Position numbers and translations under genes: made by a program. DNA of 64,000 nt, from the NCBI RefSeq assembly GCF_018130165.1, contig NZ_JAFCLZ010000007.1:1-64000 (forward strand), read 5' to 3'. The notes beneath the pieces were generated by a model. That model did not search any database, was not told the origin of the DNA, and saw only the letters and a list, made by a program, of their open reading frames with translations. Numbering within the stretch: the stretch's first letter is position 1; every line of letters begins with the position of its first letter. This stretch comes from Bradyrhizobium sp. JYMT SZCCT0180 (GTDB lineage Bacteria > Pseudomonadota > Alphaproteobacteria > Rhizobiales > Xanthobacteraceae). Below are positions 41,599 to 50,002 of this stretch, piece after piece.

Positions 41599-42015
41599 CG
41601 CATTGGCCGGACTTTACCCGCTTATGAGAGAAGGTGTTGTGGCGGTGGCGCGGACGGCTTCCATCCCCCGCGCGTCACGGCCTCGGCGTCCCGGTCCGGA
41701 GATTGCTGTGAAAATGTCCAAAATTTGCCGGGCTTTGTGCCGGGTAAGACTACGGGCCCTCACTTTTCATCATCCACTTAGTCGTTGGTCCCTTTTAATT
41801 TTTTAGGTGGCCCTTTTTGGTCCACCCCAGCGCCGCGTTCTTGCCGCGGTCTGTTCGTCCCCCGAAGGGGGTAGTCCGGAACAGAAACGGCGATTGCAAA
41901 GAGGGAACGCCCTTACCGCGCGCCAAGGGATTTAGACCGTAGTTTTAAAATTCGAAGGCGCAGGCGGCCCCTAAGCTGCGCCCGCATTTACTTCCTTGCG
42001 ACGGCCGATCACACT
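41599..42015. other. No supported gene
   Basis: No frame with family similarity or a plausible ribosome site. AT-rich patches around 41790-41815 have no clear role. Confidence 0.4.
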
Positions 42016-42260
42016 TCAATCACCCCGGGTGCTGACCCGAGTCTTCAGAACAACCTCGCCGTCGGGAATGCCAAGGGCATCGAATACAGTGGACTGTATG
42101 GGCACCCGCGCTTCAATTGTGTTGCCCCGCGCCGCCACAAGATGGCGCCGAACGGCCTCTGCGGCATGGTGCCTGTCCGCAACACGGGCGTAGTAGGTTT
42201 TGGAAGACTCAAAGTCATCCGACGGCTCTCCTTCACATTGACAGCCCAGCCACTCGACAT
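42016..42260 (-). pseudogene. Conserved gene with a frameshift at its start
   Basis: The main frame reads EWLGCQCEGEPSDDFESSKT YYARVADRHHAAEAVRRHL ... IEARVPIQSTVFDALGIPDG EVVLKTRV to TGA at 42016, with no start codon. An ATG with AGGAAG before it lies at 42260 one base out of frame; one inserted G would give MVEWLGCQC. Family unknown but clearly conserved in form. Confidence 0.6.
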
Positions 42261-42547
42261 CAAACTACTTCCTCACGATCCACGCAGCGCGCCGATGGTC
42301 GTTAGATCAAACCTCAATTACGGGATGATGTTCCAGGCACTGCCGAGCTTCCTACTCCGCCGCGGCGACCGCTTTCTCGACGGCACGCACCGGCGATAGG
42401 CATCGCAGATTTGAACAGCGCTGATAGGATGGCGACCAGCCAAACTTGGCTTTAATGCATCTTCACCCGGAGACGCATGGGGCTATCTAATCCTAAGCCT
42501 CCAGCTTCGAAGTAGCGTGGAAGGATTACCTGCCGCGATGCACTGAA

Positions 42548-42597
42548 CAATCTGGCATATCCGGAAACCGATATACTGGTCAAAACAGCTCAACGTG
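42548..42597 (-). promoter_or_regulatory. Conserved upstream element, copy 3
   Basis: Minus strand TTGAGCTGTTTTGACCAGTA then TATCGGTTTCCGGATATGCC. Aligns with 14411 and 40555, but here no gene follows; beside it (42500-42540) is a scrap of the CFCG-family gene. Confidence 0.4.
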
Positions 42598-42707
42598 GTG
42601 GGCATTAGTCCGCGTCGCACTGTAATTCGATGGAACGTTGAACTGCTCAGCATGTTGGCTCTTCAATTATGACCGTTTTGGTCAATAATAATCTTTGGAG
42701 TGCTGAA

Positions 42708-43184
42708 ATGACCAAACGTAAAGCGCCAACGGCGTCAAAGCCCGCCCGCAGTTCGAAAGTAACCGCGAAGGCCCAACGGGCCAATTCGCCTGTTATCAGA
42801 AGCTCTAAACCCAGCCGCGTGCGCTCGGTTGCAGCCGACCCGATTAGATTGTCCCCCAAGGGTCACGCCCCGAAACAAAAGGCTGCCATTCTTGAGAGTC
42901 CAGCGATGGCACTGCAGGACTCCGTCAAACAGATCATGAGCGAAACGGAATTAAAGAAAGGTTTTGATTTTTCTTCAGCCACGGCAACAGCGCGGGCTTA
43001 TCAAGCAAAGCTGTTGGAAATGGCACAAGCCAACATGCAATTTGCGCTTGAATTCGGACCGAGGCTTGCGTCGATCAGGTCGCCCTTTCAGTTACTCCGC
43101 GTCATTGAAGAGCTCACAAGAGAGCGGATCGCAATGTTCCGCAAGTTCTCGAATGAAATGGTTGAACTAAGTATTAAGCGATGA
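42708..43184 (+). CDS. Phasin-family protein
   Basis: 158 aa: a basic low-complexity N-terminal arm (Lys/Ser/Ala/Pro) and a helical phasin domain (KKGFDFSSATATARAYQAKL LEMAQANMQFALEFG ... FQLLRVIEELTRERIAMFRK). Phasins coat polyhydroxybutyrate granules. An inverted repeat ATTATGACC-GTTTTG-GTCAATAAT lies at 42666-42690, about 20 bp before the start, and could be an operator. PHB depolymerase is encoded 450 bp downstream. Confidence 0.8.
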   Translation: MTKRKAPTASKPARSSKVTAKAQRANSPVIRSSKPSRVRSVAADPIRLSPKGHAPKQKAAILESPAMALQDSVKQIMSETELKKGFDFSSATATARAYQAKLLEMAQANMQFALEFGPRLASIRSPFQLLRVIEELTRERIAMFRKFSNEMVELSIKR

Positions 43185-43331
43185 AGTCCCAAAGGCTACT
43201 TATCCGAGCAGCGACACTTCCATCTTTACGGACATATGTAGAGGGCGGTCGATGTTCGATTGACGATGTGGCAGTCAATCGCGTAATCGCCTTGCGAATG
43301 ATGCTTTGAGTATCACGTCATCAATGGAAAC

Positions 43332-43565
43332 GTGAGCGAGGTTGTCGTCCCCTATCGCTGCTTTCCTGATCAACTGCGCCGCCGATCTGACGTGCAAGCG
43401 AGGCAATCAATTTGAGGCCAGATCCGTTTCGTTAAGATTCTGGATGCCGCGGCCATTGTCGGATACCCTCAAACGGGCCTCGCCATAGCCGATGCCTCCT
43501 ACTAGGCGGATCCTTATCCTACCGCCCTCCGAGCCGAATGCATGCAGATTGGCCGCCGGCTTTAG
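43332..43565 (-). pseudogene. Remnant of a histidine-kinase ATPase domain
   Basis: GRIRIRLVGGIGYGEARLRV SDNGRGI is the N- and D-box region of an HATPase domain; a frameshift leads to GSGLKLIASLARQIGGAV, the G-box. No start or kinase core remains. Confidence 0.7.
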
Positions 43566-43636
43566 CTGGCCGCAATGCTTCACATGAGGGTAGTCATCTT
43601 AATATCAATTGCCGAAAGGCCGCTCGTCGCTGGTTG

Positions 43637-44827
43637 TCAAGGAAGCGAATGCCCGAGGAAAAAACGCAATATTTCCCTCGTTGCGTCCGGTCCCCGCGGA
43701 TCGGTGTACGAGCCCGCAGGACTACCGCCCGACCAAGCGTGGGCAGCGCCATGGATATTCCAATACTCCAGGATTTCGCGTCCGCCCGCGTCGGTGTGGG
43801 TCGTGCGGGTGTACTCATGCCCTCCAGGTATCTGCCCGCGATGCACCGTTTTTTGCGTGCTCGTTGTACCTATGGCCTGTTCAAGAACTTGACCGCCATT
43901 GTTTGGATGCACGGTGGTGTCGCGATCACCGTGAAAAATAACCGCCGGTACAGGCGGCCCGTTGCCGGAAATGCCCCTGCGACCGGATCCGCCGCCTTGC
44001 CGCATCGCGGCAAATGCGGAGGGCATGTCAGTAGCGGCCCCGCAGGCGAGGCCGGAATGGATCCCTACCGCCGCATACAGATCGCTGTACGTTGCTCCCA
44101 TGATAGCTGCAGCGGCCCCTCCGGCCGACAGTCCGGCGACATAGACGCGTTTTGGATCGACCGAATAATCGCGCATGACCTGGCGGGTAATGCCCGCGAT
44201 AAGCGAGGGCTCACCGCCGCCGCGTTGCTGGTCGGCTGTGCGAAACCAGTTCCAGCACTTCGATTGGTTGGCGTCGCTGCGCTGGGCCGGATAGACCACG
44301 AAACAGGCTTGTTCTTCTGCGATGAAGTTCATTCTTGTACCGGCAGCGAAATCATCCGGCGACTGGGTGCAGCCGTGAAGCATCACGACCAAGGGAATCG
44401 GCTGCCCCTGATAGCCACTAGGGACGAAGAGCTTGTAAGCTCGGCTTCCCGCCGGATTGCTGTAAGCGGCTTCGATGAACTTCGTCCCGTCCGGCGCGAT
44501 TTCCGATGTCGACGGCGGCGTGCGCTTCACGCCTCGCATTCCGAGCCAGGAGCCAACCTTTGCTCGATCGAGTAACGGCCGGAGCCCGCGGGGTGGAGCG
44601 GAAGGGGCCCGCGCCAAGTGCGCGCTATCGGTCTCTTCGACGTCATTGACCTTCGCATCGATGGTAAGCGGCTCGCGGCCTGTAAGAGGGACGCGCCCCG
44701 CCGTGCGCCATGTCGCGTCCGGCGTGCGTTTGCCGCCGAGCATGCGCTGAAGGAGCGCCGTGGCTTCCGCAAGTTGGCCCGCATGCGTCAGCCGTGTGGC
44801 TTCGCGAATCGTGTCCTGATCCAGCAT
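43637..44827 (-). CDS. PHB depolymerase-family esterase
   Basis: 396 aa. An N-terminal region of about 115 residues (helical, then linker) precedes an alpha/beta-hydrolase domain: VVMLHGCTQSPDDFAAGTRM (oxyanion), nucleophile in VYVAGLSAGGAAA, Asp in IFHGDRDTTVHPNN and His in GAAHAWSGG. It belongs to the family of short-chain PHB depolymerases/feruloyl-esterase-like enzymes. No signal peptide, so intracellular. Follows the ribbon-helix-helix gene by 5 bp in one operon. Confidence 0.88.
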   Translation of the reverse strand: MLDQDTIREATRLTHAGQLAEATALLQRMLGGKRTPDATWRTAGRVPLTGREPLTIDAKVNDVEETDSAHLARAPSAPPRGLRPLLDRAKVGSWLGMRGVKRTPPSTSEIAPDGTKFIEAAYSNPAGSRAYKLFVPSGYQGQPIPLVVMLHGCTQSPDDFAAGTRMNFIAEEQACFVVYPAQRSDANQSKCWNWFRTADQQRGGGEPSLIAGITRQVMRDYSVDPKRVYVAGLSAGGAAAAIMGATYSDLYAAVGIHSGLACGAATDMPSAFAAMRQGGGSGRRGISGNGPPVPAVIFHGDRDTTVHPNNGGQVLEQAIGTTSTQKTVHRGQIPGGHEYTRTTHTDAGGREILEYWNIHGAAHAWSGGSPAGSYTDPRGPDATREILRFFLGHSLP

Positions 44828-44832
44828 CGAAT

Positions 44833-45252
44833 TTACCCTATTCTGTCGGCGAGAGCGGCCTTGACCGCCGGACTGGCGTGCAAAGCTCCGAGCACGGAGA
44901 CTGAGCCAATGGTGGCGCGGGCGAGATCGGCAGTGACGTCTTGGGCGATGCTGGCAAGGCCCAGAACATTGATGTGCACCATCTCGCCGGCCCGCCGCGC
45001 CGCTTCGAGATCCGCTCGGCTGTAATTCCTCAGACCGAGCTCCAGGCTTTTTCGGGCCGCGGACTGTTTGACTACGTCTGCGTGCCGTTCGAGTTGGTTA
45101 CGGATCGCTGTTCGGATAAAATCAGTGCGGTTCGAATAGAAACCTTCCTGCACCATCAAATCCACGTGCCCAAGATCGACATACCCGAGATTGATCGTGA
45201 TTTTTTCGGTCTCGGCAGGCTTTGGTCGCAGTTCGTGGACATTAGGGGGCAT
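44833..45252 (-). CDS. Ribbon-helix-helix regulator
   Basis: 139 aa. EKITINLGYVDLGHVDLMVQ EGFYSNRTDFIRTAIRNQLE is a CopG/MetJ-type ribbon-helix-helix. The helical C-terminal part (IAQDVTADLARATIGSVSVL) is a family-specific extension that might sense the PHB state. First gene of the operon with PHB depolymerase. A 40-bp perfect dyad covers its start region. Confidence 0.82.
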   Translation of the reverse strand: MPPNVHELRPKPAETEKITINLGYVDLGHVDLMVQEGFYSNRTDFIRTAIRNQLERHADVVKQSAARKSLELGLRNYSRADLEAARRAGEMVHINVLGLASIAQDVTADLARATIGSVSVLGALHASPAVKAALADRIG

Positions 45253-45257
45253 TTCTC

Positions 45258-45297
45258 ACCATCCATATACCATCTTTGTGGATGGTATATGGATGGT
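45258..45297. promoter_or_regulatory. Perfect 17-bp inverted repeat, operator of the RHH/PHB operon
   Basis: Arms ACCATCCATATACCATC (45258-45274) and GATGGTATATGGATGGT (45281-45297) separated by TTTGTG. Each arm itself contains ATGG/CCAT half-sites. It begins 6 bp before the ATG and takes in the ribosome site, so a bound RHH dimer pair would block both transcription and translation. Confidence 0.8.
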
Positions 45298-45581
45298 AAG
45301 CGCCGGTATTCAAGGGCGCGCCGGCTGAATGATTGTGCGCCGTCGCCCCCGACCATCGGCAATGGTTTGGGCGCATTGCGGTGACGGCCGCATTTGTGGC
45401 TCGCAGTCCGCTGTCTGACTCAACTACATCAGCAGATTGGTCTGATCTGCGAGCCATAAGCGGTTGTGTCCGGAAGATCCGCTTTTCCAGACGGACTCGC
45501 CTTCCGTCGATATGCCCGGAACTATGGATGGGCTAGGACTCGCTCACGTGCGCGCGCGGCATATAAAGCTTTATCGTCGTC

Positions 45582-45800
45582 CCTTCGCCGACGACGCCTG
45601 GCACATTAGCGCCGGATCCGCGATTATCGACGGCGAAGTCATCGTTCCGGCCGCCGACGGCACCACGGATTTTTCGGTGCTGCAAAACGAAGTGAAGGGC
45701 AAGTCGACGCGCATCGTGATGGTTGCCTTCGACCTGCTCTATCTCAATGGCTACGACCTACGAAAATTGCCGCGGATCGAGCGTAAAGCGCCGCCGGGCT
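45582..45800 (+). pseudogene. Fragment of an ATP-dependent DNA ligase gene
   Basis: DDAWHISAGSAIIDGEVIVP AADGTTDFSVLQNEVKGKS ... MVAFDLLYLNGYDLRKLPRI ER matches the middle of the ligase at 17696 (about 80% by eye). Active-site Lys region and C-terminal half are absent. Confidence 0.85.
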
Positions 45801-45844
45801 ATCCATTTCGATCCTCGCGGCGTGGCAAATATCGATCGCATGAT

Positions 45845-46387
45845 TCAACCGGGTTTTGCCCTTGATTTCGGATGTTTCGAGCTTTCCTTTGAATCTGATT
45901 TGATCACACTCAATTCTCCGTTTGCCTCCAGACTAGCCTCTCGAACCTCGGCGAGTTCAGAAACTCCTTGTTGTCGCAACTGACCCCTTAGCTCTTCTTC
46001 GGTGATAAACTCCTGGCGCATATTACGGCGATTCATCTTGCCATTTTTTATAAGCGGAAGCGGCGGGGGAGATAAAAGCCGCTCAAATATTTTGAAGCGG
46101 TAGCTGATCCAATTAAGGAACAGGTTCCAGAATACGATAGTGAGGACCAGAACTACACCCTCTGTAATAGACTTATACTCTTTGGCAAATCCGTTTTGTG
46201 CAGCGTCGGCTATGACGACGATAACAAGTATGTCGGCAATCCCAATGGTTGAGGTCTGACGCACCATCACAAACCGTAAGATAATGAAAAGCGACAGGTA
46301 CATCACCGTGCCCCTCAACATCATCTCCGCAACGGAATGGGTCGGAATTATCAGCTCCGCCCATTCGATTAAGAGTAATTTGTCCAA
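45845..46387 (-). CDS. DUF421 membrane protein (YetF-like)
   Basis: 180 aa: three N-terminal membrane helices (LSLFIILRFVMVRQTSTIGI ADILVIVVIADA ... VLVLTIVFWNLFLNWISYRF) and a cytoplasmic domain with LIKNGKMNRRNMRQEFITEE ELRGQLRQQGV. Typical length and order for the family, whose role is unclear. Confidence 0.88.
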   Translation of the reverse strand: MDKLLLIEWAELIIPTHSVAEMMLRGTVMYLSLFIILRFVMVRQTSTIGIADILVIVVIADAAQNGFAKEYKSITEGVVLVLTIVFWNLFLNWISYRFKIFERLLSPPPLPLIKNGKMNRRNMRQEFITEEELRGQLRQQGVSELAEVREASLEANGELSVIKSDSKESSKHPKSRAKPG

Positions 46388-46525
46388 GTTTTCCTCGCAT
46401 TAGAGCCTGAACTGCCGCTTGCCAGCCTTCGTCCCATGGACCGCAAAATCAAATCTCAAGAGATCGACCCTGTCCGGTCGACCGCACGCGTTGCTATCGA
46501 AGCTCGTTCAAAGGGTTGCTTAACA

Positions 46526-46666
46526 TCAACTGATCCAAATCTTTCGAGCGTTGTACGGTGATTGACGACGATCAGAGGAAATCGAAGCAGAGCGGCCGCC
46601 TGCTTCCAGTACCAGCAGTCGGCGGTCATACTCATCGGTCCAAGGTTGGTTCTTCTTCTCGGTCAT
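46526..46666 (-). CDS. Truncated HTH protein, NxPWTxE family (46 aa)
   Basis: MTEKKNQPWTDEYDRRLLVL EAGGRSASI matches the first half of 28119-28310; the second half differs and the protein stops early. Probably a decayed copy, though the frame is open. Confidence 0.45.
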   Translation of the reverse strand: MTEKKNQPWTDEYDRRLLVLEAGGRSASISSDRRQSPYNARKIWIS

Positions 46667-46705
46667 CGCATCAACCGACGCGGTTTGCGAGTTGCCCCAG
46701 CCTTG

Positions 46706-46996
46706 CTAGTTGGCGTCGCGGTTCTCTTTCACATAAAGGTCTTTTGTCGCCTGATCGGTCATTCGCTTTTCCGCGCTGGTGCGGCTGCGAGTGCGTAGGA
46801 TTCCGTAAGCGATAGCAATGCCCAGAACAACAGCACCGCCAAGCCATAGCGCTACCGGGAGATGCGAACCAGTCTCAACCGGTAATCCTTGAGCCACGGC
46901 ATGCTCCGGCAAGTAAAGCAGGAAAAGCGACCCGAAGATGCCCGTGGCTGTGCCGGATAGGTAGGTAGCCGCTACGCCGCGAGGCAAAATTTCCAT
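46706..46996 (-). CDS. Small membrane protein (96 aa)
   Basis: Two membrane helices (GTATGIFGSLFLLYLP and ALWLGGAVVLGIAIAYGIL) with an Arg/Lys-rich C-terminal tail. GGAGG before the ATG at 46996. Family unknown. Confidence 0.6.
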   Translation of the reverse strand: MEILPRGVAATYLSGTATGIFGSLFLLYLPEHAVAQGLPVETGSHLPVALWLGGAVVLGIAIAYGILRTRSRTSAEKRMTDQATKDLYVKENRDAN

Positions 46997-47335
46997 CTGC
47001 AAATCCTCCGTTTAGGGAGTCTAAATCCCCGACGACGTTGAACGTTCCTGTACGCGTCTTCAGCGCTGGCACCTCCAAACTTTGTCTTCAGCACCAGGCG
47101 GTGAATTTGCAACCAACAGCCTGGAGCAGCGTTAGACCACGCACCGCCGGGTGACAACCGGACGCAACGGGGATGTTGGACGCGGAGCATTTTTCCGGTT
47201 TCTGCCCGCGACATCAACGCATCGGTACGCGCTGACAACTAACCCGTTTCCGGCGAGTGCACTTTTCAATCGCCTTCATGTTGCCCGCGGGGAACAAACC
47301 TCTCGATTCAGAACTTGGTGTCTTTTGGAGGCACC

Positions 47336-47509
47336 ATGGCCGTTAACAAACCCAAAGGCGACAACGCTCGTAGAGGCGCAGTCAAGAAGCGTACTCAGTT
47401 AAAAAATCCACTCACGAAGACATCGACCAAGCGCAACAAGAAGGGCGGCCAGTTCATGGCCGTCAAGAAGACCGCCATGAAATTCAAAGGCGTCCGACGT
47501 GAAAAATAG
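47336..47509 (+). CDS. Small Lys-rich protein, NKPKGDN family (57 aa)
   Basis: MAVNKPKGDNARRGAVKKRT ... NKKGGQFMAVKKTAMKFKGV RREK. Very basic and probably disordered; likely binds nucleic acid. GGAGGCACC before the ATG. Frameshifted relative at 30918. The next gene starts on the base after its stop. Confidence 0.75.
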   Translation: MAVNKPKGDNARRGAVKKRTQLKNPLTKTSTKRNKKGGQFMAVKKTAMKFKGVRREK

Positions 47510-47590
47510 ATGAGCCGCTTCTTCCTCGCGATAATCGCGATCAGTGCTCTGATTCTACTCGCGCTCTATCTGCATGTGGTTGCCCTATAG
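47510..47590 (+). CDS. Tiny membrane protein (26 aa)
   Basis: MSRFFLAIIAISALILLALY LHVVAL: a single membrane helix. It begins directly after the stop of the Lys-rich protein, so it is coupled to it. Confidence 0.55.
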   Translation: MSRFFLAIIAISALILLALYLHVVAL

Positions 47591-47924
47591 GCTGTTCAAC
47601 GCCACCCGGATGCACCGGCATGGCATTCCGGCACCGCACTAGCAACCTTGCAAGGAACCAAGCCACATGTGGGTGGTTCTCGCACGCCAATCTGATCCCT
47701 TCGCAATCCGGACAATCAACCCCTCATAGCTTATCCCATCCTTGCCGCAAGTCCCCTTGGTGTCATTTGCGGACACTGGCGCGATCCCGAGACTTTGCAA
47801 GGAGGGCAATCTCCCAGGGGCGCTCAGCCAGTGTCCTGTGATCTCATTCACAGAGCTTTAAGCCTGACGGGAGGATACTCGGAACGAAGGCATTTGCTTC
47901 AACTTGTGCCGGAGGGGTGCAACG

Positions 47925-48107
47925 ATGAATCTTCTTGATCAAGCTTTCCGAGCCGAGCGTTTGGCACGATCGATCCTGGATGAGAGAACCAGCGAAGCCC
48001 TGCTCCGCTACGCTCAAGAATGCCGGGAAAAAGCCGCCCACATAGCCGGCCCGGCCCAACTGATGACCGCCCGGTTGAAAGACGCGGCGCTACAAGAAGC
48101 CCTGTGA
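47925..48107 (+). CDS. Small helical protein (60 aa)
   Basis: MNLLDQAFRAERLARSILDE RTSEALLRYAQECREKAAHI. Same helical type as 14544/21506. GGAGGGG lies about 9 nt before the ATG. Confidence 0.55.
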   Translation: MNLLDQAFRAERLARSILDERTSEALLRYAQECREKAAHIAGPAQLMTARLKDAALQEAL

Positions 48108-48198
48108 TATCGCGGGCCGCGACCCAAAGGTCGCTTTGAAGTCCGAGTCGCCTAATGGCACTGGCGCCCTTTGAACCTTGGACTTCCACTGCGCCGGC

Positions 48199-48372
48199 TT
48201 ACTTCCGTGGCCTTCCACGCTTGGCGAACAAAATCCCTTTAGCATCGCCCCCCTTGCGCAACAGCCCTGCCTTTCTCTAGGCTTCAGTCTTCTCAGGCCC
48301 GCTCGGCATTGACCGCGCCGTCTCCAGAGCTTCGACAGCCTCAGTATCTAGGTCGCGTTTTGGGGGGATCAT
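48199..48372 (-). pseudogene. ARxMPSGP family gene with in-frame TAG
   Basis: KRDLDTEAVEALETARSMPS GPEKTEA, TAG (48279-48277), RKAGLLRKGGDAKGILFAKR GRPRK-stop in one frame of 58 codons. The stop stands where relatives have the LKK of ALKKAG. Relative of 25072-25267. Confidence 0.75.
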
Positions 48373-48618
48373 TGGCCAATGGAGCCTGCGGACTTATCCC
48401 ATGAACGAACAACCGGATAAGTGCGATTGGGGTTGAGCTAACCAAGATAGCGGGATCGGATGTGTCAGGTCTTCCACGGCACGCAACGAAGGAACGTCGT
48501 GCGTCGGGCCATCCAAAAGCTCGGCCCCTGGAGCGCGCAATCCAGGGCCGCCTTGCGAGGCTTCTGTAACGTTTCTGCAAGCTCGCGTTGGGAATCGCCG
48601 CGCCGCTCAGTTAGCGAT

Positions 48619-48704
48619 AAAAGAAACGGCCCCAGTCTCGGGATGAGACGTTGGGGCCGCTTTGTTCGGCCCGGCGGCCTTGGGGGCCGATCGCCGGGCG
48701 AGCG
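48619..48704 (-). ncRNA. Candidate small RNA, unit F
   Basis: About 85 nt from the promoter-like sequence at 48711 to a long stem (CGGCCCCAACGTCTCAT ... GAGACTGGGGCCG) with TTTCTTTT. Same terminator family as units A and C. Confidence 0.4.
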
Positions 48705-48710
48705 CGTACC

Positions 48711-48735
48711 AAGTTGCCAAAAACTGAATCGTTCC
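48711..48735 (-). promoter_or_regulatory. Promoter-like sequence, unit F
   Basis: GGAAC-N16-ACTT (GGGAACGATTCAGTTTTTGG, then CAACTT), with the same -10 variant and the same GGGAACGAT start as unit C. Confidence 0.35.
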
Positions 48736-49028
48736 CTGAGCCGTTTCAAGGACTCGCGCGACATCAAAGTCAGCGAAAGTTTTCAGACAATTCCGCAGGA
48801 CGCAAAGGTGACATCGTGGTGAAGGCCGACCCGATTCGCAGTGCGACGCAATTCAGGAACAGGATCGGTCTCGCGGCGCAGTGGGTGCGGGGACCGGACA
48901 ACAAACGCTTCTTGGATAACACACGTGACGCCAATCCAGCCTGATCCTGCATTCCCATTACAGTCACAAACCGGAACAACTGGATGATCTGAGGATTCAT
49001 CCCTGACGAGGGAGATTTTCCGGTGCTG

Positions 49029-49285
49029 ATGACTCACATGCCAAGGCCACCGAGCCGCACACTTCAGGGATGGGCTATCGAAGTGCTGCAGGAAGTCGGC
49101 GCCATTCGAGAGTGCGGAGAGCACGGATGGATGCAGGACGGCGCAGATCCGCATGCCCGCGAGCGCGCGCTCGAAATCGCCCGCAAAAGTCCGCCGCAGG
49201 AGTATCACCGCAGGTGGCTGCTGGAGCCGTCGCACAAGTTCTCGATTCGATAGGAGATACGTGCCCCGAGTGCCCGCCAGAATGA
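49029..49285 (+). pseudogene. Frameshifted conserved gene, SIGDTCPECPPE family
   Basis: MTHMPRPPSRTLQGWAIEVL QEVGAIRECGEHGWMQDGAD PHARERALEIARKSPP, then one base out of frame AGVSPQVAAGAVAQVLDSIG DTCPECPPE-stop. The two parts together fit a family I remember of about 85 aa. Unshifted, the first frame ends at 49253 with an unrelated tail. Confidence 0.65.
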
Positions 49286-49333
49286 TCCCGGTCGCCCGCC
49301 GCCACGTCGATTGTTTGAACCAATCTTGGGTGC

Positions 49334-49948
49334 CTAGCCACGCGCACGCTGCAGCGCAGCTTCCAATCGCTCCCTCTCCTTATCCCAGCGGACGTTTTCG
49401 GTTCGCGATCTCTTCTCGAGAGCGGCCGCCTCGGCCTGGATGGCCGCAACTTTCTCCTCATGCTCCCGCTCGGCCGCGTCCAGCGCCGCTTGCGCCTTAT
49501 CAACGGCCCCTCGCCGGCGTTCACGCTCCTTCTGTTTGGCAGCCTCTTCCCTCGCCCGTTCACGCTCGCGTCGCTTCTGTTCCATTTCGAAGGCAACTAA
49601 GCCCTTGCGCTCCGTCGCCTTGTCGACCGTACGCGGGGAAGGCTTCTTCACTTTGTGGCTTTTCGACTTGCGGACAGTCTTCGGTCTTTCGCCGTCACCC
49701 AAATTGGTGGGTAGTTCAGCATACTCGCCAAAGGGTCCGTCGGAGCCGACAGGCCGCCTGAGAACGACGCCCGGCTTCGCCATGGTCGCCGAGAGTACGT
49801 CCGGATCGTCAGTTTCCTTCGCCGCGCCCTGGTGGAAGAGATTGCTGTCGGCGCCCCACGCTTCCAGAGCCGCTTTCATCGACGGCGCGGCAATTGCCAG
49901 ATCGAAAAAGCCCAGCGAAGTCTGATAGGTTTTCAGTTTTCTCGCCAT
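49334..49948 (-). CDS. Coiled-coil protein (204 aa)
   Basis: N-terminal globular part (MARKLKTYQTSLGFFDLAIA APSMKAALEAWG) and a long Arg/Glu/Lys-rich coiled coil (about residues 105-200). Often annotated as TolA-like for its composition only. The ATG at 49948 is preferred over 49975. Its neighbour toward the right is the HAD gene. Confidence 0.7.
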   Translation of the reverse strand: MARKLKTYQTSLGFFDLAIAAPSMKAALEAWGADSNLFHQGAAKETDDPDVLSATMAKPGVVLRRPVGSDGPFGEYAELPTNLGDGERPKTVRKSKSHKVKKPSPRTVDKATERKGLVAFEMEQKRRERERAREEAAKQKERERRRGAVDKAQAALDAAEREHEEKVAAIQAEAAALEKRSRTENVRWDKERERLEAALQRARG

Positions 49949-50002
49949 AAACCAATGCTTCCCCGCACCTTCCACTGGCCACTGCCATGGTCAGCCTTAT
50001 CG

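Noticed and set aside
42297..42398. Short plus-strand frame MVVRSNLNYGMMFQALPSFL, resembling MVVRPNLSGRMVF at 40276
   Set aside because: Only about 12 residues are similar, there is no ribosome site, and at 40276 the frame runs into a terminator.
14116..47048. GGAAC-N16-CATT or GATT matches at 14116, 28913, 16303, 17087 and 47048
   Set aside because: The -10 lacks the GTT core of EcfG promoters, and in some cases the predicted start would leave no room for a ribosome site.
15826..48279. Amber codon readthrough (TAG as sense) suggested by in-frame TAGs at 15826, 33881 and 48277
   Set aside because: Similar breaks use TGA (19099, 27740) and TAA (39480), and frameshifts are equally common in these families, so plain gene decay explains them.
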